From Centropus unirufus (lineage: Eukaryota; Chordata; Aves; Cuculiformes; Centropidae), in NCBI GenBank assembly GCA_013397695.1, contig VYZI01000029.1, positions 911,794 to 975,793 of the forward strand: 64,000 bases of DNA. Direction: 5' to 3'. Numbering within the stretch: the first letter of the stretch is position 1; each line of letters starts with the position of its first letter. Of this stretch, positions 51,759 through 62,900 are shown piece by piece. The notes under the pieces are model-generated. The model was given only the letters and a program-made list of their open reading frames with translations. It was not told where the DNA came from and did not search any database. Made by a program: the position numbers and the translations under genes.

Positions 51759-53621
51759 GATGAAACCCCTGCCTTGGAGCTTACAGCAGAAGAGCCTGTG
51801 CAGCTTGAAGCAGAGGACAAAACCCTCACTGTGGGACCAGAATGCACAGAAGCAGTTGCCACAGTGGTCCCTGTTAAAGCTGATGCACAGGATGAAATTC
51901 CTGACTTAGACTCACAAGAGCAAGCTTGTGCTAGAGAAGCTCCTAACAGGGCACAGAAAGAGGAAGATGATGCTGTGCTTCAGGGAGTGAAAAGCACAGA
52001 AGTCACTGTTACTGAGGTTCCTCTGCAGAAAGAGGTAAAAACCTCTGCCCTTCCCTCAGAAACAAATGGCCCAGAGCCAGCTGCAAATGCTGGGCAGAGT
52101 GTGAAGGATGGAGCTGATACGGAGACTACAGCAACAGATTCTATGCCCATCATAGAGCCACAATGCAGAGAAAAAACACCTGAACTCTCCTCCCAGAGTG
52201 ATGAAACTGAAGGTGGCAAAATGGAAGATGCTATGCTTGAAACTGAAACACATTTAGAGAGTGCTACCGCTGTCACTGGGGCACCCACACAGATCGAAGC
52301 AGGCAGCCTACCTAAGTTAGCATCAACAACCCCAAGTATCACTGAAAAGGGAAGCACTGTTCTTACTGATATAAGTCCTAAGAAATGTGAAACACTAAGC
52401 AGCTTAGCTAAAAAAGAGACTGTGAAAAAAGAACAAGAACTCGTAGAAACCTTCAGCTACCGAGACATTCAGAAAAAAGATAAAAATGAGCAGTCAATGG
52501 AAAGAGCCAAAGAAATATTTGAATCTGGAAAACAGGAAGCTGTGAAAGAGGTTTTAACTGTGCAAGAAGGCTCTGACTCAGCCAACCTACAAGCTGAAAG
52601 CTTGGAAGCTCTGAAAGTGCCTGTAGCAGCTGCAGCAGTTGAAGAGCATGCTACGGCTGAAAACATAACATCCGCAGACACAACAGCTGAAACCGTACAG
52701 CCCTTGGCAACCACTCCAGAGCAAATGCCTTCCAAAGAGGTCCCAGTTACTACTGTTGACTCTTCAGGCTGTGGGACTGCAGAGCTTGGTAGTGCCAAAG
52801 TATCTGGTTCTCAAGTAACTCCTGCTTCCATCAATGGAATATCAGAGGAGCCAGAGAGGCCCCAGAGTACAGGGCAGCCTGAACAAAGTGGTATCCCTCT
52901 AAGTGACGGTCTGTCTCTTACCCACACGGAATTTAAGAAGGATGTTGTTCAGTCTGTGACTGTAGAGTCGCAGAGTACAAAGATTGTATTGAATGCCATC
53001 CAGACAGCCGTTCACAAACTCGCAGAAACAGAAGAGTCAGCTGCCTTTGAGCCAGAGCAGCACATTGAGTCCGTAGGGAAAAGCCCATCAGATACAAATA
53101 TACCTGCTCTTCTGGAACGTACACAGGTGGATCATCAACCTCTAGTAAAAGAGGAAGAGACATGGAGTAAAGAACGAGAGCTCCAGCAATCAGGAATAGT
53201 GAAAACTGTTACCTTAACAGATTCTGCAGAAATTCATGAAACTGCAGAAAAAACAAAAGACATGTCGTTAACTCCTGAGGTGCTGAAAGATGGACAAAGT
53301 CAGAATTCTTTAACACTTGTGACTAGCCCTGAAGATGGTTCAAGGGAAAGCGTGAGACTTCAGAAATCTGAAGTACTTAGAACTAGTGTTGAAGATTCAA
53401 CCAAAGAAATACATTCACTGAAATTAAGGGAGAAAGAAGTTGGGCAGATTATGGAAACCCCAGACCAACATACAGGTCAGCAAACATGCAAAGCAAGCGA
53501 GGAAGATCGCCCACCAGCAGAAGATGGAAAAACACAGACATGGGAGGATGATAGTTGCCAAGAAGGAACATCTTGTGATAGCTCACAAAGTCAGAACTCA
53601 GTGGCTCCTGAGGCCTTGAAT
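51759..53621 (+). CDS. AKAP12: AKAP12 common exon, second part (RII-binding region)
   Basis: An 1863-base exon (621 codons) continuing the acidic scaffold from DETPALELTAEEP to NSVAPEALN. Its key element is the PKA RII-subunit anchoring helix at 52,971-53,024, SQSTKIVLNAIQTAVHKL, equivalent to KLVQNIIQTAVDQF in human gravin, with hydrophobic residues on one face. The rest is Glu/Thr/Ser/Ala-rich and probably disordered. Five or so ATG codons near the 5' end are not starts: the frame joins the upstream exon in phase 0 at TTTCCACAG|GAT. The exon ends AAT|GTAAGT. Reading past this donor gives a Phe/Leu-rich translation of pyrimidine tracts, typical of intron. Confidence 0.95.
52971..53024 (+). 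other. AKAP12: PKA RII-anchoring amphipathic helix of AKAP12
   Basis: Residues about 1780-1797 of alpha (1681-1698 of beta). The pattern I-V-L-x-A-I-x-x-A-V-x-x-L places aliphatic side chains on one helix face, as in AKAP helices that dock onto the RII dimerisation/docking domain. The IQTAV core is shared with human gravin. This is the segment that makes the protein an A-kinase anchor. Confidence 0.93.
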
Positions 53622-54280
53622 GTAAGTAGCATTTTTAGCCATCAATTTCTTTCTTTTCCCAAAGTAGTTTTGGGGGGGTCTCTCAAAACCGTCATGTCTC
53701 AATTTTTATTATTTTTTTTTTGTTTGGTGAAAGGCCACTGCTCCGCAGTTTTAACAAACAAGCAACAGATTTTTTTTCTTTTGTTTTCTTCTCACTTTGC
53801 TGCCTCCCTCTCTGGGTACTCAGCACCTTGTTTCTTTTCTGTGCAGCCACCCTTGCTTTAATGGTCTTTAATTTGGCCTGTAGCTAAAGGCGGTATTTCC
53901 AGGAGGTAGCAAACGTGGTTTCCAGTTTTCCTAAATATGCACTCATGTGGTATGTGTTTCACGTATGGGATTTAATCGGCAACCACGCTTCCTCTCTAAA
54001 AGCTCTTTTTGAAATCCTAAAAGATAGGACTGTTGCCTTCCATGGTAAACCTGGAGTGCCTCAGGTGCCAAAGGTCTTTGTGCTTCAGTGAGGCCTGTAT
54101 CAGAAATGATAGGTGCAGTCTCTCCCTAAGACATTTAAGGAGAGACTCAACCTTGTGCCTGCTTAACTGAGTCAGGAGACTTTTACCTCTGTCTTTGAGA
54201 ACTGCTTGGGAAACTAAGATGTTCTTGAGACAGTAAGTAGTCATTAATAAAGCTTTTTTTTACTATTGTCTTTCTTTCAG
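53622..54280 (+). other. AKAP12: AKAP12 last intron (659 bp)
   Basis: Begins GTAAGT and ends TTTCTTTCAG. It is T-rich with no coding character. Two further acceptor-like sites lie inside it, after a long pyrimidine tract: TACTCAG before 53,824 and TGTGCAG before 53,847. Their use would give short alternative tails (15 or 4 residues) instead of the two codons from 54,281. Confidence 0.75.
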
Positions 54281-54289
54281 ACGTGCTAA
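54281..54289 (+). CDS. AKAP12: AKAP12 terminal coding segment (two codons and stop)
   Basis: After the acceptor TTTCTTTCAG, phase-0 splicing from 53,621 reads ACG TGC TAA, so the protein would end ...PEALN-TC. The remainder of the exon is 3' UTR. The long pyrimidine tract makes the acceptor credible. The predicted tail is roughly 60 residues shorter than the human C-terminus as I recall it, which continues after a similar QNSA motif. Alternatives are use of the acceptors at 53,824 or 53,847. Moderate confidence in this exact end. Confidence 0.65.
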   Translation, partial: TC

Positions 54290-55031
54290 GCATCCATGTG
54301 GCATTTGGAGAGCTGCCAGTCCTAGAGAACAACTGACAATCCTGTGACAGAACCAGGAGCTTTATTTGCTACCCTTTATTCTTGGATGTTAGAATATCTT
54401 CTTTTGAAGACCTCACCTTTTTGTCATTTCTATTAAAAAAAAAAGGCAATGCCTTTAATGTTGGCTATTTCCACGCGCGTGTTCCATTCAAAGGTCATTT
54501 GCCCCTGCCCAAAATATCCATTTAGACTGTAGATCCACAACTGAGTGAACAGACAGACCACTAAAATTTGTGCCACAGTTATTACAATCCCCTCACTTAA
54601 CATGTGTCCTGTCTGTCCCATCCCCTTGAATCCCTTCACTCATCCCTGAATCTTCCTACCTTCCTTCTGCAGTTTCCCTTACCCCCGCATCTTCCGCAGC
54701 TGCCTTGATTTCACCTATAAGTGGCTATAGATGCTGCTCAACTTGTGTGTGAGGGGGAAGAGGAGAGCTGACTGATGAGAACACATGAGACTTTGGCTTA
54801 ATATCAGACGTGAACAACAGCAGGAACTGGATCATGCACAAATTCTTGAGCCAGATGCTCAGGAGTGCCGCCGTTCAGTCCCATTCAGGTATCTCCATCC
54901 ATCCTTCAGTTGTATTTGTGCAGGCCTGGTTTAGTCAGAAATTACTTCTACAGTGTATCTTGGAAAGAGATTGAGAATACCCTTCTTCTGTTGTTCCAGA
55001 CTTCAGGTGTCAGGACTGGACTGTAATGTGC

Positions 55032-55303
55032 TGAATATTTATATGTATGTCTTAAACCCAGTTCTGATTTTAATGTAGAGCTATAATACTTCTCTACTAT
55101 TTAGATGTACCCTTAAATGAATTTTGTAGAGTAGCCTGGAGAGGAAATTGATACCATTGGAGCAGAAATTGATAACATGTAGTTTCCTATTTATTGTTCC
55201 AGGTTTTTCCCCATGTAAAATCTCTCAAAAACTTGGCTGTCTTGCTTTGAATATTTATAAGTATATCATAAACCCAGTTCTGATTTTAATGTAGAACTAT
55301 GAT
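55032..55303 (+). repeat. Duplicated block in the AKAP12 3' UTR
   Basis: A 56-base unit starting TGAATATTTATA at 55,032-55,087 recurs at 55,248-55,303 with 5 differences by eye (about 91% identity), spaced by 216 bases. Both copies keep ATTTA and an uninterrupted run AAACCCAGTTCTGATTTTAA. TTGTTCCAG words precede both copies, hinting that the original duplication was larger. Confidence 0.9.
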
Positions 55304-56510
55304 GTCTCTAATGACAAAAGGAGAGCCCTGACCGGTGTCAGATCCACCAATCTTCTACTTGTGGTCATCCCTGGTTTCTGAGAACCCTCCAGACTTACCA
55401 TTTCCCTGTGCTCTTGCTCATGTAGCAACCCCAGCAGTACCACAACCCTCAAATCATGCCACTCTCATTTCAGAGCCTGCTCATCTCTGGTCACTGCCCC
55501 ATCCGACCCCAAGCCTTTATCTCCCCCATCTAACATCTTTCCTACATTCAAGCTTCCTTTTTTTTCCAAAGCCTGCCTAAACCTCTTTCCCACCACATCA
55601 TTTCTCAAACTGTTCCCTGCCCTATCAATTTCCTGTCTTCACTGAGCAAGGACTAGGAATGAGAGTGAGGGCTTGGTGGTAAATTCTGCCTAGGATTGTA
55701 AAAAGCTGATTGGACATTTTGGGTGCTGAAATCTTAAAAATGTTTATGTGAGGTAGATTGGACTGACAACAGGTGTATACCAGAATGAGTTGGGTGATTT
55801 AATGATGGAACAAAGCCCCAAGACTGAAAGTTCTGGGATTTCTGTCCCCAACAGGAGTTGGTCCTCTCTGTTGTTGTTTACATTAAAATCAAACACGGGG
55901 TACAAGTCTGTACTTTCAGCTCTGATTTCTAAAGTGAGGGTTGCAGATCACACTTTGTGAAACTGATGCCCATCAAGTTGACCAATAACTCACTATCCTA
56001 CCTGTATAGTAATTTATTATAAAATCAACTTTTAGTGTACTAATGCTCCTCGAGGCTGCACATACAGCAAGCAATGTGACTGATTGCACTGGTGTGACTA
56101 CACCATCTGGTGCTGCCCTGTGTGGAAGCATCAAAAGATTTTTTTCTTACCTCAGAGCAAATTATATAAATATTTAAAGCTGCACAATGTGGTGTCAAAC
56201 AATTCAGTCTATCTCTGTCCGTTGTTAGCAGCAGCTTTCCCCCCTTAGCTTTGGGCAATTCCAACACCCTCGATTGGCTTCCACAGGTTGAAGTTGGCTT
56301 GCAAGTTACTCATGCTCTTAACACCTCACAATTGCAAACTTGGCTGAATTTGTACAAATTGTATACCTATGTACATTTAGCCATATTGCAATAACTGCAG
56401 CAGGCAAAACAAAATAACAGTAGCATGACCTGTGTAATCCTGATTCTTACGTTTGTAGCTCCAAAGTTGTTAATAATATGAAAAGTTAATTCTTGTCTGA
56501 ACCTCATTTA

Positions 56511-56516
56511 AATAAA
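56511..56516 (+). terminator. AKAP12: Possible proximal poly(A) signal
   Basis: AATAAA preceded by TCATTTA. A TTGTCTGTTGG stretch follows about 20 bases downstream. This could give a 3' UTR about 380 bases shorter than the distal site. Confidence 0.5.
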
Positions 56517-56888
56517 GCTAGCTTTACCACAATGTAAATTGTCTGTTGGTAGTAATTGCACAGGTGAGTGCTTCGACTTGCCTGTTTACTCCACTAATCC
56601 AAGGCCTAGGTAAGCAATGCAACAAACTTAACTCTAAAACAAATACAAAAGCTGCTTCTTGTAACTGATAGCTAAAAAAGCACTGCACCCGAAACCACGC
56701 TAATGGTGCAAGGAGCATGCCTCCACATAGAGATACTACTTTGTTCCAGCATATTGCTTTGGCCTCTGAAACTCTCATTTGAGACTGTAGCTTCTGGCTT
56801 GTGCTGAAAAGCTTGAAGCTTTCTCTAATCCAATGTACTGGGTTACCAAATTTGATCTTGTGTTTTTAAGGTAGATTTTCATTGATTA

Positions 56889-56894
56889 AATAAA
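56889..56894 (+). terminator. AKAP12: Distal poly(A) signal of AKAP12
   Basis: AATAAA within TTAAATAAAATAC, followed by a CTAACG word and then a GT-rich stretch with GTGTGTATGTGGTG and poly-T (56,920-56,942). Signal plus strong downstream GU/U element is the classic cleavage arrangement; cleavage is expected near 56,905-56,915. Confidence 0.8.
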
Positions 56895-56912
56895 ATACAA
56901 CTACAAATTTGT

Positions 56913-59900
56913 TCTAACGTGTGTATGTGGTGTTTTTTTTTCCTTTCAGCTTGCTTAGTGTAAATGATTTTATGATGGTTGCTTCATCTTCAGAGTGAGA
57001 TTTGCTCCTGAGAATTCACTTGTTGTTGACCAACATTGATCTTTTTTTTTAAAGAAACTTAATTACAGAATTCAACTGCAATTTGGTTGCAAGTTCCTAT
57101 AAAATATGCATATTTCATAAGAATTAGTAAGAATAAGATATGTCAGAACAAGGTGAAGAAAAGAATCTCCATCAAATTCAAGATAGGTAACAGCATTCAG
57201 GGAGCCAGAATGAAAAACTATTAAATTGTATGCTTTGCCAGTGTAACTGAAGTATAAAAAAACCCAACAAAACAGCATGAACATCTACCAAAAATTTGCC
57301 ATCGAGTAGTAGATTAAGGACATGAGGCCCCTAAGTGGCATCTTCTAGGCTCCCTATCTTCTGCTTAGATGGGGTACATTGATGGCACCAAACATCTGGT
57401 GGTGCTTGTGATTAATGTTTACAGACCTTGAACTTCAGACATGATTTTTTTCCGACCATCTATGTTCTATGGCTAAGGATGTTTAGCAGCATTTTTAACT
57501 CAAGAGATTTGCAGAGGTTCACACCTGAACTAATTTTGTAAAGCTATACCTTTACTTTGCTATCTCAGCTAAGATGCTAAATCCGATAACTGCAACTACC
57601 TGCACAGGTCACAGCAAATGCAGGGACACCAAAGCCCTACAGGATGCCCATCCCTCTTCTTGTTTTCATGTTGTATCAGGGGGTTCATATTGCAGGCAAT
57701 GGTTCTCGCTTCCCAGCTGCAGCATCTGGAGGCTTAGATTAAACCAGCGTCTCCCACTAGACTTCGTGCTCAAAGCACACAACCTCTGCCAGTCCTTTTG
57801 CAAGCTTTATGCCTTTATACTATCCTGTTACTAGTTAAAATGAAGTCCCTAAACAGGCATCAAAGTAGAGATTGGAGACCGAGCCTTTTGCAGGTTTGTG
57901 TGCTGTTTTCTCTTTTGTAAATGCTATTTTACTGGCAATAGCTCAAGTATCCTGTCGGTTAACTCAAGCTATGTAAGAGGATCTGGCTTTCCCATTCAGA
58001 TCCAGAGCATATGGGAGGCAGCTGTGCTCGTTGAGGAACCTTGCACAGCTTGGATACAGCAAGTGCCTGGGGATGGGCAGGCGCCTTGCCAAAAACAGAG
58101 AGGATTCCTGAGATGGTCATGTCTCAATGCAGAAAGTTGGATGTTTATCATTCACACTGCCACATGGAAGTGAAGCAGGCCTGAGGAGGCTGATAGTTCT
58201 CCAAGGAAAAGTGTGGTATGGAATAAGGAGCAATGTGGAGCAGAAAGTCAGTAGGATTGGCTGCACAGGGTCTGGAGTCCTAATTTCAGGGAGATGGATA
58301 AGATGTTGTAAAAGGGAGTGACTCCTAGGTCTGTGATCACGTTAAGATGCCTCTAACAAGATGGAAGCTCAGGCACCACAACATTAATATCTAACCAGTC
58401 ATCTAAATGGCTGATGTCATTTCTAGTGGGACACTAAATTTAGTCTTTACGGAAGTAATAATGAAAGATAAGGATGTGGTAAAAGGCCAGTGGCCATTCT
58501 GCTCCAATATCTTATTGAAAGAATAATGGCAAGTCTTTAAAATTGGAGGAACATGTTTAAGAAACGTCACCTGTTCTTCCTCGAAAATGACATCTGTTTC
58601 CAGAGCTTGAAAAACCCACATGCCTCAGTCCTTGGTGCTGAAACTGGTGATGTGATGAAATGAGGGCAGCAGAAGTCCAATATGCCGTGGGAGCTGCTTC
58701 CTGGAATGGCTTCTGTGTCAAGTCCTGCGGCAGCTTAACCTTCTCCTCATAATCTAAAGCACAGGTTTGTCCTTGTCCCTCCTACAAAGGCACCGTACCA
58801 AAGAGGATAACCAGCAAGATGCCTTCTCCTCTATGCAGTTAGACAAGAAGGGAATTATAAAATTTGCAAGGAGTTTGCAAGCCAGTTGCTGTCCTCATGA
58901 AAGGCAGGCGTCCCAAGAACCTTTGAGAAGCATCTTGACAGCAGTCCCCGCCTCCTCCCTGGTGCTACTGTCCTCTTGTCATGGTCTTCTGTGTAGCCTT
59001 GGCCTTGCACCGTTACTTTCTCCTCTCCCTGGCTTGAGCCGTCTGTCAGTGACGTTTTCAAGGCTGGCTCGCTAGAGTGAAGGAGGCTGGAGGGTTACTT
59101 ACAGCTCTGAGGCAAGGCTGGGCCTGGGAAAGGTAGGGCAAAGAGGAAATGTTGGCCAAACTGAGATGCCGACTGAAAAGGTAGCGTCCCCACAGGCGCA
59201 GGCTGCAATGTAGGGGTTCATTCAGAGGCCAAATAGGAAAACACCTAGATGGTGTTTTCACTATCATTTCATGAGAGCGACTAAGAATTACAATGACAAA
59301 TAGGACCTGCCCGTTATTCTGGACTAGATATGAACTCTTCTAAACTAGAATATTTGCTGAACAATCTTGAAAATAGCATTATTCTCTTTGGCATAAGTCT
59401 CCCTGCTGGGGGAATGCTTTTATTGGATTTTTGCATAATCTGTCTTGATCCTGGAATTGGATTCAGGCTGATACATCCTCTCTCCTCCCCACGGCAGAGG
59501 CAGTTAATGCCTCACAGATGCAGAGGAGGAACCTGCATCAGTATGAATAGTGTGGCAAAGGCTGGGTGTATTGCTTACAGTTCTTCATTAAAAGTATATG
59601 TAACTTCAAAAAAAACCACAGACAAAGCCTTTAAGCCAGCATTGACATTGCCTGGTAGAAATGGGCTCATATTCACAATGCCAGCATATTGACAATGTTG
59701 AAAGCATCGTTTTATTTTCTTTCACTCATAACCAGTAGTTGTTCATGGAAAGAACAGATATTTCCTTCTATAATAACTTATTGATGCCTCTCAAAGCTCT
59801 GGATATTCCCGTTATTTTTTAGTTACTTATTTTTCCAATAAAAGAGACATCACATTTTGTTTTCACTTTCCTATTAAGAGCTTAGGTCACTGGGGAGCCT

Positions 59901-62900
59901 CAAACCATCCAATCTAAGCAGTAGAGATGATTTTGCTTAAAACTTCAAAACCTCTTATTATTGGTTGTGTCGAATTTCCCAGAGCACAGTGATGTTGTGA
60001 TACGACAAACTATCCTGTTACACTTCTACTTCATACTGTAGCGACAAAGAACCTTGGCACATCACTGAAAAATATTGCAACATTTCTTGATTTTTGAGTT
60101 GTGAATTATGTAAGGTATCGATTCATTGTCCCCACTGACTGTCAAGGTACGACAAGCAGGAAAGTGGCAGTGAGCGGTACTGATAACAGGCAGGGAAGCA
60201 GAAAAGCACAGCTGGACGACTGCAGGAGCAGAGGCAAACATGCACCAGGTGATGTAAAATTGTTGTTACTGGAAACGAAACAGAACATCATGACAAACTT
60301 GGCATTAGAAGATAATAAGAGAAGCTCCATAATCAGTTGTGAAAAACAAAAAGATTGAAATAGCTTGAAAAAAAGTGAGTGCTTTTGTTGAACATTAATT
60401 TGGGACCTGTTTGCAGCAACACAAGAAAGTAAAACAGCTTCTCCCCAGTAGTGGGGGTAGAAGGTTGACATGCAAAGAGTGAAGCTTTCTGGGGGCTGTG
60501 GATCCTGCCCTGCGCATACAAGTGGGAAATGGAAGGGGAAAGGTGGGATCTTGTTTCTTTATTCTCTACCTTTTGTCCTGTAGCCAGGAATTATAGCATA
60601 CTGTCTATAGAGTTTACATTTTTATGTACTGCAATTTTATACTCTTTGGCTTCAAGCCAACTGCATTTTAACCCGGTGTTTTTCCAGGACTGAAGTTTGG
60701 GCTGATCCTCCAGGCAGAAATGTTCTGAACCGCTCATTAATATGTACAAGCACCCATCATTAAAAAAAACTCACCCACCTCCCCAGAAGCCCACACAAAC
60801 TAACAACAAAGCCCCTAAATTAAGTGAGCTCCTTCTGTGCATAGTGGAGAGAAAACCAGCTTTAAAACAGCCCATCAGTAAATACTTAACTGCAGCAGAT
60901 AAGGGCTCTATGAGTACAGTGGCATTTCTATGATAAAGTCCTTTTAAAATAATGTATTCCTACAAACGTGAACATTTGAAGTAAGAGTAGATTCACTTTA
61001 AAGGTAAGTTCATATCTTTAAAGTAACACTTCACAATGAACCAAAGAATCTGTTAAGCTAGCATTTTTCCTTTCTGTGGAAGGAGAGGGGGGTAAGAGTC
61101 TCCAAAATTTGCTAAAACCAAGTAATATTCAAGTTTCTGGACAACTAATTATGATCTGTTCAGTGCGGCCCATTTTTTTCCCCTCGTTGCCTGTTTTCTT
61201 AAGTAATAGGAAGGGAAACACCAAAGCCCTCTAATTGGCTCCTACTCTAGGTATAGGACACAGATCAAAGTTTAGAATGTAATGTTTGAATTTTAGATAA
61301 GCTAGACTGAAACATTAATGATTCTTCAGCTCAGAAGACCTTCAAATAGACTGTTGAATGTGCTGTGCTGAGGTTAGTTTTAATGTTCCAGTGAAAAATC
61401 TATACTCCTTCTTGATTCTATTGTGAGCTCAAAATGTAATCAAACCATGGGAACAAAGTGTTCCTAAAGGGAGACAATACTCTGGTGTTTTGTAGGCAAA
61501 GAAAACTGGAGGGAGTTGTAGTCAAGACACTTGGAGAATTAACATTTCTGTTAACCTCTGAAGGCAGCGCTCTGGGCCGGAGGAGCAGCTGGACATCTGT
61601 GTGTGTGTGTGCATACATGTACACTCCCACTGGCAGGACATTCTTCGGCTTTGTCTCCTCCCTGGATCTGGAGACATGGAAGTGCAGAAGCCTCTCTCCC
61701 ATTGCTGGGAAGGGCGATGTTAAAGAGTAGTTACTTCCTCTTGGCCTTGCACTTCTCTGGGGCAGCTGGAACACAGCGTGGGAGGGAAGTACTGGTGTTT
61801 CCACCTCACTGAAATTTCCCTGCCACCTGCCTGTCAGCTCATGGCTCACTCCCAGCAGCCTCTGCCAACAGAGTGTGGGGAATAGAAAAACATTCCCTTG
61901 AGGCTCATAATCTCTTCCCATTCTGTTCTCTTTATTTAGGGCTGGGGGGACCTGTCACACCTGAGCATTCCAGGGGCTGCTCAGTGAGGATATTGTTTGC
62001 TGCACTCCAACACCACCTCCTGCCTCCAGTACTTCTTCCTGCAGAAACGGGATGCTTAGATCCACAGAAAGGCTTCCCTTTCTCCACAGAAACAGACATT
62101 TCAAGAACAATGATACAACCTGGAGTTCAGGAAAATGCCCAGCTGTCCCTCACCCTTCAGAACATCTATTGCCCCATATATTCCTACCTGTCTACCTGCC
62201 TATCTGTCATTACCCCAAAGGATTTAGAGTGGGAAATAGAGACACTCCAGCGAGGCCCTCCCACGGGTGTTCCCACAGTGCAGTGTCCTTGCCCAGATGC
62301 TGAGGGCAAGGGCAGGTCAGGGGCAGCGAAAGGGTCATTTCCGACCTTCTGAACGATTGAGTGGCACCCAGGCTCTGGTCTGGCTCTGGTCTGCCCTCTG
62401 TGGTAGATGTAACAGTATAAGGAAATTATTTTCTCATCGGTGAAGATGAAAAAAGATTCTCCTTTGTGTACCTGCCGCTGTGAGACTCCAGGCTTCATGA
62501 TTTCCAGTGCTCTGTGGCCCACCATGCAAAGGGCTGTCCTCTCTGGGGCAAGGCTGCTGCGTGGAAAGGCCGTGAGGAGCCTTTCTGCACCCTTTGGCTT
62601 CCCAGCGCAGCCCCGGAGCATGGGAATGCTGCTAGGGAAGTTCTGTTTGGACTACACAGGGAAGGGAAGCCTGGATGGCTGCAGTGGGGTGACTGCACCC
62701 CCTAGTGCTGTCTTCTGCAAGCTCCCTGCCTGCCTTGCAGCCCGAAGGAGGCTCCACTGCTTCCCCACTGCCTGACACGGACCGCGCTTCAAATGCGCGT
62801 GGAATTGAGCAGTCCCCCAAAAATCTGGGGAATTTGCCGAGATGAGGGCGGCTGCTTCTTCTAGCTGTTGTCTTCCATGGCAGGTGAGCTTCCGCCCAGC

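Larger units (their letters stand above)
54290..56912 (+). other. AKAP12: AKAP12 3' UTR
   Basis: About 2.6 kb of AT-rich sequence without long open frames runs from the stop codon to the distal poly(A) signal. It has several ATTTA words, including TATTTATT at 55,188-55,195, and a 56-base block present twice (55,032 and 55,248). The 3' boundary is inferred from the poly(A) signal and the following GT-rich element. Confidence 0.75.

Noticed and set aside
53622..53861. Open frame continuing past the donor at 53,621
   Set aside because: The translation turns abruptly Phe/Leu-rich from pyrimidine tracts, unlike the acidic protein; this is intron.
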